From positions 1,116,001-1,180,000 of the forward strand of contig NZ_PTXL01000001.1 of the NCBI RefSeq assembly GCF_004343775.1: a stretch of DNA of 64,000 nt. Direction: 5' to 3'. Source of the DNA: Burkholderia sp. SRS-46 (lineage in GTDB: Bacteria; Pseudomonadota; Gammaproteobacteria; Burkholderiales; Burkholderiaceae). The translations under genes and the position numbers were made by a program. The notes beneath the pieces are model-generated. The model saw only the letters and a program-made list of their open reading frames with translations. It did no database searches and was not told the DNA's origin. This document shows positions 11,701 to 18,462 of the stretch, piece by piece. The number at the start of each line of letters is the position of its first letter. Within the stretch, counting starts at the first letter, position 1.

Positions 11701-12446
11701 GCCTCGCGCGCGGCTATCTCGGCCGCCCGGGCCTGAGCGCCGAGCGCTTCGTGCCCGATCCGTTCGTGCCGGGCGCGCGCATGTACCGCACCGGCGATCT
11801 CGCGCGGCGCCGCGCGGATGGCGCGCTCGACTACCTCGGCCGCGTCGACACGCAGGTGAAGCTGCGCGGCCAGCGCATCGAGCCGGGCGAGATCGAGGCG
11901 CTGTTGCGCGCGGCGCCGGGCGTGCACGACGCGGTCGTCATGGTGCGCGACGAACAACTGATCGGCTATGTCGCGCACGGCGGCGGCACGCTCGACCTCG
12001 CGGCGCTGCTCGACGCGCTGCGCGCACAGCTGCCGGCCTACATGGTGCCGTCGCAGCTGATCGGGCTCGACGCGCTGCCGGTCACGCCGAACGGCAAGTG
12101 CGACCGCCATGCGCTGCCCGCGCCGGTGCGCGACGCGGCGGCGGCCGTCGCGCTCGCGACCGACACCGAGCGCGCGCTCGCGGCAATCTGGCAGCGCGTG
12201 CTGCATGTCGACGCGATCGGCCGCGACGGCGATTTCTTCCTGCTCGGCGGCCATTCGCTGCTGGCGACGCAGGCCCACGCGCAGGCGAACCTGCACTGGG
12301 GCCTCGCGCTGCCGCTGCGCACGCTGTTCGACACCCGCACGCTCGCACGCTGCGCGGCGGCGATCGACGCAGCCTGCGCGGCGCGCGGCGCCACCGATGC
12401 GGCGAGCGCGATCGACGCGCTGCTCGGCGAACTGGAAATTCAATAA
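2739..12446 (+). CDS. orbI: OrbI, three-module ornibactin non-ribosomal peptide synthetase
   Basis: About 3235 aa; domain order A-T-C-A-T-E-C-A-T. Landmarks by residue: A1 core YTSGSTGTPKA ~179; T1 LGADSL ~570; C HHAITDG ~770; A2 YTSGSTGTPKG ~1240; T2 LGGDS ~1633; E domain HHLIVDG ~1821; C HHVLLDG ~2302; A3 YTSGSTGKPKG ~2784; T3 LGGHSL ~3169. A2 shows D-L-x-x-T (aspartate-type code) and A3 D-V-x-x-W (serine-type), with epimerisation after A2. This fits acyl-OH-Orn, D-OH-Asp, Ser of ornibactin. No starter C domain. The ATG at 2739 is preferred over an upstream in-frame GTG (2697) because AAGGA lies 10 nt before it and the GTG falls close to the promoter. A 9-bp minisatellite adds an acidic insert in A1. 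Confidence 0.95.
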   Translation: MTSFPTALHHRIRELARRAPDAPALDISFPAAASLSRGALDARASRLARRLRAAGVGAEVRVGVCVERSCELFVALLAVLKAGGVFVPLDPRHPAARLDWIVGDAHLRHGIVDAAGRAALGTPFAHAFDVADEADEADEADEADEADEADEADAHAAGASIDEDDDAPVHPRAAAYMIYTSGSTGTPKAVVVEHGPLAAHCDALAAALPIASGDRLLHFASVNFDAAHECWLAPLAVGASVAIAPAQPFAPDAAHALMVRERVSVAAFPPAYLREFAAVAARDGVPPALRVLAFGGEALPQQAFEFVRSTFPTVRLINGYGPTEAVISPMLWPVEPGESPVLAADDAYASLPIGRTIGPRVARIDGDAAGELLLGGVCLARGYHGRPALTAERFVPDPDGAPGARVYRTGDLARLRDDGAYDYLGRLDDQVQVRGVRVEPAEIAACLRVHPAVADAAVVAETNGGPTRLVACIALATEADDDALKAHVAAHLPAAWQPHQYVRCDALPYTLNGKLDRAALRERIAAARTARAAGDAARTPTEQRVAGIWQALLGLDVAPSRDDRFFALGADSLATMQLQAAIRAEWRVNLRLDALFADPALAALAEMIDRAERETGAPVGAIAARGARAGGMGFVERAASLAQQRFWVLAQTRDASAAYHIAAHWTIDGILDRDALQRALDHVIGRHEAWRTTLVENDDGVVMQRIHARLPVPVEQVDLRDLPPAARDAQAAILAERDAGAPFDLAEGPLVRATLVAHTDDRHRLMLTAHHAITDGWSSRCAFEELAAAYSAYANGDTPALPALPIQYADYADWQREMLASGEGERQLDYWRAALRDAPGPLALPVDRQPPATRTLHGARTSLRLPDAVAADVRRLARDAHATVFTVLVAALDAWLSRLTGATDVVVAVPVAHRQQPETRGLLGLFLNTVALRVRVAPAAPFAALVDAARAAALDAVAHQDVPFERVIDAVKPPVRRGDEWLRVKFAQQFDARLDSALPGATAVATPGPDLAARFDFALDFTDDANGIELVAAYATDCIDADTARAWLDSYAALVAAAAREPQRAVTALPCDGAHAARQPRDGRVFAPEHADIVAAFARQAAAYPHRVALADAAASLTFAELDDASNRVARALQLRGTVAEEPVVVCIERAARFVVGLLGALKAGAMAVLLDPAQPAERLAAAAADCRARWALVAGDAAWPADTCAQALDVDALAADATLAHAAGARIAPRAGQGAYLIYTSGSTGTPKGVVVSHGALADYVQGMLDELAFAPDASFAMVSTVAADLGHTTLFGALCAGRTLHLLPASCAFDPDAFADEMRRRDVGVLKIVPSHLQALLDARVPADVLPSHALVTGGETLTWALVARLAALKPACRVINHYGPTEATVGALACDTASMAADARDAAAGVPLGRPLPNARACVLDAFGACVPAGATGELYLGGPGVARGYLNRPGQTAERFLPDPFTPGARLYRTGDRVRLRADGRIEFLGRIDDQVKIRGYRVEPGEVSAAVRAADGIAQAETLAVEHDGRLRLVTFVVARDSAPFDEAALRARLAATLPDYMVPAQIVALPRLPVTANGKIDRAALRALAAVPVAAAGGDAPQGEVETILAEVWQAVLKAPRVGRDDNFFELGGDSILVLQVIARARKRGVRFTPKQLFDGPTVAELARVAKTEAVASTPAQPVAPAPATAVERVLTPAQQRFFSLGVPHPGHWNQAVAFDVRGEFDADAFARAFDTLLTHHDAFRQRFALGANGAWQTDDAPRAYDALPFVEVAVRDDADALARFDALQRRLDLGRGPLACACAARLPDGATRLFIAIHHLIVDGVSWRILLDDLDTAYRAACERRPVRLAPQGPRADAWAARLAQAATDPASPFANETAYWAGMAHGDELAPDHPDAPATNTDAAVVVQTIDAALTRAALTDAHAAYRTQTIELLAAALAIALAGGREGGQTAASCRVELEGHGREALFDDADPSRTIGWLTSHYPVSLPVAASARDTLCAIKDTLRAVPHKGLGFGVLAHYGDAATRAALAAVPRPRVTFNYLGQFDAPRDATLAPRFGGAGVERDPQGPLGNTLAIHAYLDDGHDGARTLKLHWVYGAPQFARATVDAIAARFAAALRELVDACTKRIAQRGGGATPGDFPLARRAGLTQAAIERAPLDWRTIDDVYPLSPMQQGILFHALFAPGHASYVNQLVATATRLDADRLAAAFDASVARNDILRTSVMPDEAAPLQRVHRQAAQPVEQLDWRARGAALDADFDAWLAADRARGFDWNQPPLMRLTLIRVTDDAWRVVWTRHHVLLDGWSTARLLADVLRDYRDPDAVSPFASRPALRYRDFIAWLGERDRDADERFWTARLARLDAPTLIAERTADRADAEVVTWRATIGTDAMARVTQAARALKLTVNTLVQGAWALALQRMTHQPAVAFGATVAGRPDALPDVDAVLGLFINTVPVITAPAPQQRAADWLQALQRDNAAAAEHAHTPLADIQRWARGAGGALFDTLVVFENYPVEATEGGDDPRALALSDVRSIESTDFALTLVIESGADLTIDYGYDTARIDAAQVETWHRAFACALDALARTPDALLGTLSISDDAARDARAQLQATARTWPANRQLPLHVQFEAAARATPDAIALEYADSHGGVHRMTYGELDACTSRVAAALRRHGVRPDTPVALCVERSFDMVTALVGVLKAGAAYLPVDPDYPAERIAYLLRDARPAVVLTQAHLRAQVEAALGDAAGTQLLTVADLLAQEAAPETTAPAAPAAIADTQLAYLIYTSGSTGKPKGAGNTHGALANRIAWMQDAYRLTHDDVVLHKTPFGFDVSVWEFVWPLAMGAKLAIAAPGDHRDPARLAAAIHAHRVTVLHFVPSMLAAFAAHLDDFGAAAQCDSVRLIVASGEALAPELVAKVARLLPRATLVNLYGPTEAAIDVSHWTCGPADAHAHAVPIGHPIANLRLHVLDAAWQPVPAGATGELYLAGAGLARGYLGRPGLSAERFVPDPFVPGARMYRTGDLARRRADGALDYLGRVDTQVKLRGQRIEPGEIEALLRAAPGVHDAVVMVRDEQLIGYVAHGGGTLDLAALLDALRAQLPAYMVPSQLIGLDALPVTPNGKCDRHALPAPVRDAAAAVALATDTERALAAIWQRVLHVDAIGRDGDFFLLGGHSLLATQAHAQANLHWGLALPLRTLFDTRTLARCAAAIDAACAARGATDAASAIDALLGELEIQ
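3129..3191 (+). repeat. Seven tandem copies of a 9-bp unit (GCCGATGAG) inside orbI
   Basis: Seven uninterrupted identical copies of GCCGATGAG encode (Ala-Asp-Glu)x7, residues ~131-151 of OrbI, followed by a partial eighth unit. It sits in the first adenylation domain, shortly before the core YTSGSTG motif. The unit is a multiple of three, so copy-number change keeps the frame. The other A domains in the window lack such an insert. Confidence 0.97.
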
Positions 12447-12455
12447 GGACGACGG

Positions 12456-15400
12456 ATGACGACGGTTCAACCCGACTGGCTGGCGCTCGCGACGCGTTTC
12501 GCGCAATTGCCCGACGCGCAGCGCGCGGTGTTCATCGACAAGCTCGGCGCGGCCGGCATCGATTTCCGCGTGCTGCCGATTCCGCCGCGCACGCCGCGCA
12601 GCGAACGTGTACCGGCCTCGTTCGCGCAGACGCGGCTGTGGCTGCACGCGCGGCTGATCGACGCGAGCGACGCGTACCACATCACCGAGCGGCTCGCGTT
12701 GACGGGCCCGCTGGACGCGCATGCCTTGCGGCTTGCGTGCGACGCGCTGATCGCGCGCCACGAGGCGCTGCGCACGACCTTCGACGAAGCGGCCGACGGC
12801 GTCGCGCAGACGATCCATGCGCCGCTGCGCTGCCCGTGGCGCGAGACCGACCTGTCGTCGCTCGCCGGGCCGCAGCGGGCCGCGCGCGCGGACGAAGTCG
12901 CGGCGGCGGACGAGGCGCAGCCGTTCGACCTGGGCGTCGCGCCGCTCGTGCGCGCGCACTTGATCAAGCTCGACGCGACGCATCACACGCTCGCGCTGAC
13001 CGTGCACCACATCGTGTCGGACGGCTGGTCGTCCGGCGTGATGCTCGACGAACTCGCGGCGTTCTACCGCGCGTACGCGACCGACACGCCGGTGCGGCTC
13101 GCGCCGCTGCCGATCCAGTACGCCGACTACGCGCTGTGGCAGCGCCGCTGGCTCGACGCCGGCGAGCGCGAGCGGCAGCTCGCCTTCTGGCGCGCGCGGC
13201 TCGATCCGCAGCGCGGCGTGCTGGCGCTGCCGGGCGCCGCCGCGCGGCCGGCCCGCCGCAGCGTGCGCGGCGCACGGCACCTGTTCACGCTCGACGCGCC
13301 GCTCGCGGCGCGGCTGCGCGCATTCGCGGCCGCATCCGGCGCGACGCCGTTCGCGGTGCTGCTCGCGGCGCTCGACGCGCTGCTCGCGCGCGCGACCGGC
13401 GACGCGCGGATCTGCGTCGGCGTGCCTGCCGCGAACCGCGAACGCGCGGAAACGGCCGGGCTGATCGGCTTCTTCGTCAACACGCTCGCGATCGACGTCG
13501 ACGTGGCGCCGCACGACGGCTTCGCGGCGCTCGTCGCCCGCACGCAGCGCGCGCTGGTCGATGCGCAGATGCACCAGGACGTGCCGTTCGAGCAGGTGGT
13601 CGATGCGCTCGGCGTGCCGCGCAGCGCGAGCCATCATCCGCTGTTCCAGGTGATGGCCGCCTACGGCGAGCGCCGGGCGCTGCCGCCGCTCGGCGACGCG
13701 GCGGTGGCCGAGCAGCCGTCCGGCACGCCGTCCGCGAAATTCGACCTGACGCTGAGCGTCGAGGCGACGCCGGCCGGCACGTTCGACGCCGCGTTCATCT
13801 ACGCGCTGGACCTGTTCGACGGCGACGCGATCGCGCGGCTCGCGCAGCGCTTCGTCACGCTGCTCGCCGACGCGCTCGCGCGGCCCGAGCTGCCGGTCGG
13901 CGATCTCGACTGGCTGCCGGCGGCGGAACGCGCGCAGCTGTTCGCCTGGAACGCCGCGCCGGACGCCATTGTCGACGAACCGTTCATCCCCGTGCACGCG
14001 CGGATCGCCGCGCATGCGCACGCGCGGCCCGACGCGCGCGGCGTCGCCGACATCGATCGCGCGCTGACGCGCGGCGAGGTCGACGCGCGCGCGGCGCGGC
14101 TCGCGCGCCAGCTCGTCGCGGCCGGCGTGCGCCCGGAAATGCGGGTCGGCGTCGCGCTGCAGCGCTCGGTCGACCTGCTCGTCGCGCTGATCGCGGTGCT
14201 GAAATCCGGCGCGGCATTCGTGCCGCTCGATCCCGCGCATCCGCGCGAGCGCCTCGAGCAGATCGTCGGCGACGCGGGCATCGGCCACGTGCTGACCGAC
14301 GCGCAAAGCGCGGCCGCGCTCCCCGAATCGCCGTCGCTGCGCGTGTGGCGCGCCGACGCGATCGAGGCGCTCGACGACCTGGCGCAGGTCGCGCTGCCGG
14401 ACGTGCTGCCGGGCCACGCGGCGTACGCGATCTACACGTCGGGCTCGACCGGCAAGCCGAAGGGCGTGATCGTCGACCATGCGTCGTTCGCGCTGCATTG
14501 CGCGGCGATCGCCGCGCGCTACGGCGCGGGCGAGGACGACGTGTTCCTGCTGTTCCAGTCGGTCAACTTCGACGGCGCGCACGAAGGCTGGTTTTCGCAA
14601 TACATGTCGGGCGCGGCCGTGTCGGTGACGGCCGACGTGCTGTGGCCGCCCGCGCAGACCTGCGCGATGATGGTCCGCGACGGCGTGACGATGACCTACG
14701 TGCCGCCCGGCTGCGCCGCGCAGCTCGCCGAATGGGCGCTCGCGCACGGCGCGCCGCCGACGCTGCGCTCGCTGACGGTGGGCGGCGAGGCGACCTCGCG
14801 CGAGGCGTTCGCGATGCTGCGCCGCGCGCTGCCGAACGTGCGGGTGGTCAACGGCTACGGCCCGACCGAGACGGTGATCACGCCCACGTTGTGGATGTTC
14901 CGCCCGGGCGACGATCTCGCACTGCTCGGCGACGCCGCGTACCTGCCGATCGGCACGCTGGTCGGCGCGCGCACCGCGCACGTGCTCGACGCACGGCTGC
15001 ATCCGCTGCCGGTCGGCGTGATCGGCGAGCTGTACCTGGGCGGCGAGGGGATCGGCGTCGCGCGCGGCTATCTCGACCGGCCCGCGCTGACCGCCGAGCG
15101 CTTCGTACCCGATCCGTACGGCGCACCCGGCGCGCGGCTGTATCGCACCGGCGACCTGGTGCGGCGCCGCGCGGACGGCGTGTTCGATTTCATCGGCCGC
15201 GTCGATCACCAGGTGAAGCTGCGCGGGCTGCGGATCGAGCTCGGCGAGATCGAGGCGCAGCTCGCCGCGCACGACGCGGTGCGCGAAGCGTGCGCGGTCG
15301 TGCACGGGCAGGGCGGCGACGCGCAGCTCGTCGCGTACGTCGAGCTGACTGCCGACGCGCGCACGGATGCGCAGCCGGTGGACGCGGCGACGCTCGACGC

Positions 15401-16118
15401 GCACCTGCGCCGCACGCTGCCGGACTATATGGTGCCCGCGCAGATCATCGTGCTCGACGCGCTGCCGCGCAACGCGAACAGCAAGGTGGACCGTGCGCGG
15501 CTGCCCGCGCCGCAGCGCATCGAGCGCGCGTACGAGGCGCCGCACGACGGTGACGAGGCCGCGCTCGCGGCGATCTGGCGCGACGTGCTGAACGTCGAGC
15601 GGGTCGGTCGCGGCGATCATTTCTTCGAGCTTGGCGGCCATTCGCTGGCCGCGGTGCGGGTGGCGACGCGCGTCGCCGAGCGGCTCGGGCGCGACGTGCC
15701 GGTGCGCGCGTGTTCGAGGCGCCGGTGCTCGCGCAGTATGCGCGGCAGGTGGCCGATGCGCCGCGCGCCGCGCACGACGGCGCGCAGGCGGCCGGCGCGG
15801 TCGCGTTGCGGCCCGACGCGCACGGCGTATGGCCGCTGTCGCCGGCGCAACGGGCGTTGTGGTTCCTGTGGCGCGCGCAGCCGGACAGCGCCGCGTACAT
15901 CATTCCGGTCGCGCTGCGCGTGCGCGGCCCGCTCGACGTCGATGCGTTGCGCGCGGCGTTCGCGGAGTCGGCCACGGCCCATCCGGCGCTGCGCACGCGG
16001 CTCGTCGTGCGCGACGGCGCGCTGCCCGGGCAGCGGATCGATACGCTGCCGCCCGCCGCGCTGCCGGTGGTCGACCTGGCCGCGTCGGCCGACCCGCTCG
16101 CGCGCGCAGCTGAACTGA
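12456..16118 (+). CDS. orbJ: OrbJ N-terminal ORF: C-A-T module plus out-of-frame tail
   Basis: As sequenced, translation from ATG 12,456 gives 1220 aa. Residues 1 to ~1084 are authentic: condensation domain (HHIVSDG ~184), adenylation domain (YTSGSTGKPKG ~660) and carrier domain (FFELGGHSL ~1059). The A domain pocket region (SVNFDGAHEGW) closely resembles that of OrbI A1 (SVNFDAAHECW), as expected if both load N5-hydroxyornithine derivatives. The last ~135 residues, after 15,710, are an arginine/cysteine-rich out-of-frame tail with no domain character. The product would lack the second C domain. Confidence 0.75.
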   Translation: MTTVQPDWLALATRFAQLPDAQRAVFIDKLGAAGIDFRVLPIPPRTPRSERVPASFAQTRLWLHARLIDASDAYHITERLALTGPLDAHALRLACDALIARHEALRTTFDEAADGVAQTIHAPLRCPWRETDLSSLAGPQRAARADEVAAADEAQPFDLGVAPLVRAHLIKLDATHHTLALTVHHIVSDGWSSGVMLDELAAFYRAYATDTPVRLAPLPIQYADYALWQRRWLDAGERERQLAFWRARLDPQRGVLALPGAAARPARRSVRGARHLFTLDAPLAARLRAFAAASGATPFAVLLAALDALLARATGDARICVGVPAANRERAETAGLIGFFVNTLAIDVDVAPHDGFAALVARTQRALVDAQMHQDVPFEQVVDALGVPRSASHHPLFQVMAAYGERRALPPLGDAAVAEQPSGTPSAKFDLTLSVEATPAGTFDAAFIYALDLFDGDAIARLAQRFVTLLADALARPELPVGDLDWLPAAERAQLFAWNAAPDAIVDEPFIPVHARIAAHAHARPDARGVADIDRALTRGEVDARAARLARQLVAAGVRPEMRVGVALQRSVDLLVALIAVLKSGAAFVPLDPAHPRERLEQIVGDAGIGHVLTDAQSAAALPESPSLRVWRADAIEALDDLAQVALPDVLPGHAAYAIYTSGSTGKPKGVIVDHASFALHCAAIAARYGAGEDDVFLLFQSVNFDGAHEGWFSQYMSGAAVSVTADVLWPPAQTCAMMVRDGVTMTYVPPGCAAQLAEWALAHGAPPTLRSLTVGGEATSREAFAMLRRALPNVRVVNGYGPTETVITPTLWMFRPGDDLALLGDAAYLPIGTLVGARTAHVLDARLHPLPVGVIGELYLGGEGIGVARGYLDRPALTAERFVPDPYGAPGARLYRTGDLVRRRADGVFDFIGRVDHQVKLRGLRIELGEIEAQLAAHDAVREACAVVHGQGGDAQLVAYVELTADARTDAQPVDAATLDAHLRRTLPDYMVPAQIIVLDALPRNANSKVDRARLPAPQRIERAYEAPHDGDEAALAAIWRDVLNVERVGRGDHFFELGGHSLAAVRVATRVAERLGRDVPVRACSRRRCSRSMRGRWPMRRAPRTTARRRPARSRCGPTRTAYGRCRRRNGRCGSCGARSRTAPRTSFRSRCACAARSTSMRCARRSRSRPRPIRRCARGSSCATARCPGSGSIRCRPPRCRWSTWPRRPTRSRAQLN

Positions 16119-17422
16119 CCGACGAGGACGCGCTGACGCCGTTCGACCTCGGCGTCGACGCGCCGCTGTGGCGCGCACGCGTGCTGCGGCTCGGCGCGGA
16201 CGATCACGTGCTGTCGATCGCGATCCATCACATCGTGTCGGATGGCGAATCGATCGAGCTTTGGCTGGACGCGATCCGGCGGCGCTACGTCGCGCGGGCG
16301 CAGGGCGGCGACGCGCCCGCCGCCGTCGTGGACGCACCGCTCGTGCTGCCGGCTTCCGGCTCGCCCGCGCGGGTCGGGTACTGGCGCGACGTGCTGGCGA
16401 ACCTGCCGCGGCGCGTGCTGCGCGAGCGCGCCGACGCGCCCGCCATTCCGCAATGGCGCGCGACGCGCACCGCGTTCGAGTTCGACGCGACGCTGATTCG
16501 CGCCGCGCGCGACGCCGCATCGCGCGCGCACGCATCGCTGCCGATGCTGCTGCACGCGGCGCTCAACGCCGCGCTGTTCCGCGCGACGGGCGCGGCCGAC
16601 CAGCCGGTCGGCGTGCTCGCGTCGACGCGCGAGCTGACCGGCGACGCCGCGCGCGATGCGCTCGGCCTGTTCATCAACGCGGTGGTCGTGCGCACGCGGC
16701 TCGACGCGGCCGACCGCCGCACGGACGTGCTGGCCCGCGTGCGCGACGCGGCGCTGGCCGCGTATGCGCATGCCGACGTGCCGTTCGCGGACGTGGTCGC
16801 CGCGCTCGGCGCGCCGCGCGCGGCGGCGGCGAATCCGCTGTTCCAGGTGATGTTCAACTACCTGCGTTCGACCGGCGCGGCCGCGCGCGACTGGGCGGGC
16901 CTGTCGCTCGACGGATTCGACGACGTGCGGCACCGCATGGTGTTCACGCTCGAACTCGACGTCGTCGAGCATCCGGACGGCCGCGTGAGTGCGGCGTTCT
17001 CGTATGCGAACGAGCTGCTCGACGGCCGTTTCGTCGACGCGCTCGTCGATACGTATCGCGACGAGGTCGAGCGCTTTGCGGTGGCTGGCGGGATGGCGCT
17101 GGGTGGCCCCGACGCGCTTTCCGCAAACGAAGACGCGCCTGTCAAGGCGAACACGCCGGCGCAGGCCCCCGCGTCGCGCACCGCAGCCGCACTCGCCGCG
17201 CTGTGGTCGGACACGTTCGCATCGGCCGCGCCGGCGGCGGACGCGGATCTGTTCGAAGCGGGCGCGACGTCGTTCGACGTCGTGCGCTTCGTCGATGCCG
17301 CGCGCCGCGCCGGCCACGCGCTGACGATCGCCGACGTGTTCGCCGCGCCGACGCTCGGCGCGCTCGGCGCGCGACTCGACGCACACGCGCAGACGGGAAC
17401 GGAGGTGCGCCATGCTGGCTGA
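15710..17422 (+). CDS. orbJ: OrbJ C-terminal ORF: end of T, second C domain and terminal carrier-like domain
   Basis: This 570-aa frame opens at a GTG (MFEAPVLAQYARQV) that is really the interior of the preceding carrier domain. It then holds a complete condensation domain (WPLSPAQRALWFLWRAQPD start, HHIVSDG active site at 16,227) and ends in a carrier-like segment with LFEAGATSFDVV around 17,250. There is no thioesterase domain. A C domain acting on free putrescine is a plausible release route for ornibactin. No ribosome binding site precedes the GTG, so independent translation is unlikely. It overlaps orbK by 11 nt. Confidence 0.7.
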   Translation: MFEAPVLAQYARQVADAPRAAHDGAQAAGAVALRPDAHGVWPLSPAQRALWFLWRAQPDSAAYIIPVALRVRGPLDVDALRAAFAESATAHPALRTRLVVRDGALPGQRIDTLPPAALPVVDLAASADPLARAAELTDEDALTPFDLGVDAPLWRARVLRLGADDHVLSIAIHHIVSDGESIELWLDAIRRRYVARAQGGDAPAAVVDAPLVLPASGSPARVGYWRDVLANLPRRVLRERADAPAIPQWRATRTAFEFDATLIRAARDAASRAHASLPMLLHAALNAALFRATGAADQPVGVLASTRELTGDAARDALGLFINAVVVRTRLDAADRRTDVLARVRDAALAAYAHADVPFADVVAALGAPRAAAANPLFQVMFNYLRSTGAAARDWAGLSLDGFDDVRHRMVFTLELDVVEHPDGRVSAAFSYANELLDGRFVDALVDTYRDEVERFAVAGGMALGGPDALSANEDAPVKANTPAQAPASRTAAALAALWSDTFASAAPAADADLFEAGATSFDVVRFVDAARRAGHALTIADVFAAPTLGALGARLDAHAQTGTEVRHAG

Positions 17423-18428
17423 AGTGCGCCCGGACGGGCTGACCGCGATCGACACGTTCCGCCTTGCGCTGCCCGGCGGCCTGTTCGCGACGCGCGACGG
17501 CGCGGAGATTCGCGTCGCGCACGGCGACGGCATCGGCGCGCAGCTGCTGCGCGCGCAACTGGCCGACGACGGCGCGCTGCGCCTCGTCGCCTACAACCAT
17601 CGCGCGGCGCCGGCCGAGCAGCGGCGCGCGCTGCTGGCCGCGCTTGCGGCCGCGTTTGCCGACGGCGACGGCCGCGCGACGGTGCGGCTCGATACGGTCG
17701 CCTGGCCGGCGGCCGCGCTCGACGCGCTGCGCGCGAGCGGCGTGCTCGCCGACGGCGGCCGGTGCCTGCGCGACGGCTGGGCGCAGCAGGCCGACCTGTG
17801 GCTCGTCGGCGCCCGCCCGCCGTGCGCGACGCTCTACACGATGACCCGTGGCCTGCGCCATCCGCGCCAGCCGCCCGCGCCGCGCGGCGACGTCTATGCG
17901 CGCGACCTGCCGGCGCTCGGCGTGCGCTTCACGCTGCGCGGCTGGCAGCCCACCGAGGACGCCGCGCGGCTCGCGCGCTGGTTCGACGAGCCGCGCGTGC
18001 GGGCCGGCTGGCCGGGCGCGCCGGTGGGCACGACGCCCGGCGCGGCGCCGCACGTGACGCCGCTGATCGGCTGCTTCGACGACGAGCCGTTCGCGTATTT
18101 CGAGGCGTTCTGGCTGAAGGAGGACGCGCTGTCGCCGCACGTCGCGCCGCGCGACCACGACCGCGGGCTGCGGATGCTGGTCGGCGCGCCGCGCTGGCGC
18201 GGGCCGCAGCGCGTCGCCGGCTGGCTGCCGTCGGTCGTCCATTACCTGTTCCTCGACGATCCGCGCACCGAGGCGGTCGGCTGCGCCGTGCCGGCCGGCC
18301 ACGCGCGGGTCGTCGACCACCTCGCGCGCCACGGTTTCGCGCGGCAGCGCCGCCTGCCGCAGGCCGACGCGCAGCCGCTGTGGATGCGCACGCTGCGCGA
18401 GGCATTTTTCGCCGGCCGTCACGTATGA
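17412..18428 (+). CDS. orbK: OrbK, IucB-like siderophore N-acyltransferase
   Basis: 338 aa. The C-terminal half is a GNAT-type acyltransferase of the IucB/PvdYII siderophore family, with the hallmark run GCFDDEPFAYFEAFWLKED at about residues 219-237, then HDRGLRMLVG and VVHYLFLDDPRTE. The N-terminal ~150 residues are diverged. It shares this C-terminal architecture with OrbL at the other end of the cluster, so the two are paralogues with different substrates or acyl donors. The start has GGAGG 6 nt upstream and overlaps the orbJ 3' end by 11 nt, which indicates translational coupling. Role in ornibactin: acylation of a hydroxamate nitrogen; the exact step is inferred from cluster context. Confidence 0.85.
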   Translation: MLAEVRPDGLTAIDTFRLALPGGLFATRDGAEIRVAHGDGIGAQLLRAQLADDGALRLVAYNHRAAPAEQRRALLAALAAAFADGDGRATVRLDTVAWPAAALDALRASGVLADGGRCLRDGWAQQADLWLVGARPPCATLYTMTRGLRHPRQPPAPRGDVYARDLPALGVRFTLRGWQPTEDAARLARWFDEPRVRAGWPGAPVGTTPGAAPHVTPLIGCFDDEPFAYFEAFWLKEDALSPHVAPRDHDRGLRMLVGAPRWRGPQRVAGWLPSVVHYLFLDDPRTEAVGCAVPAGHARVVDHLARHGFARQRRLPQADAQPLWMRTLREAFFAGRHV

Positions 18429-18462
18429 CGCGCCGGTTTTACCGACAAGGGAGCTGAGAGAC

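Larger units (their letters stand above)
12456..17422 (+). pseudogene. orbJ: OrbJ, terminal ornibactin NRPS, frameshifted near 15,708
   Basis: Read as one locus this encodes C-A-T-C-T, the expected terminal synthetase that adds the second hydroxyornithine and leads to putrescine release. Frame continuity is lost at 15,702-15,711: the T domain reads correctly to DVPVRA in frame 3 and the expected continuation VFEAPVLAQYA is in frame 2. Adding one base in the GCGCGCG run restores a single 1655-codon frame to TGA 17,420-17,422. No other damage is visible, and both halves keep normal codon use and motifs. It is therefore either a very recent mutation (ornibactin-negative strain) or a base-calling/assembly error. 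The start has AAGGA 6 nt upstream, overlapping the orbI stop. Confidence 0.8.

Noticed and set aside
2613..15641. A 13-kb open frame on the minus strand antisense to orbI/orbJ
   Set aside because: It is an artefact of strong GC3 bias. Its translation is arginine/alanine-rich, with no domains, while the plus strand carries unmistakable NRPS domains throughout.
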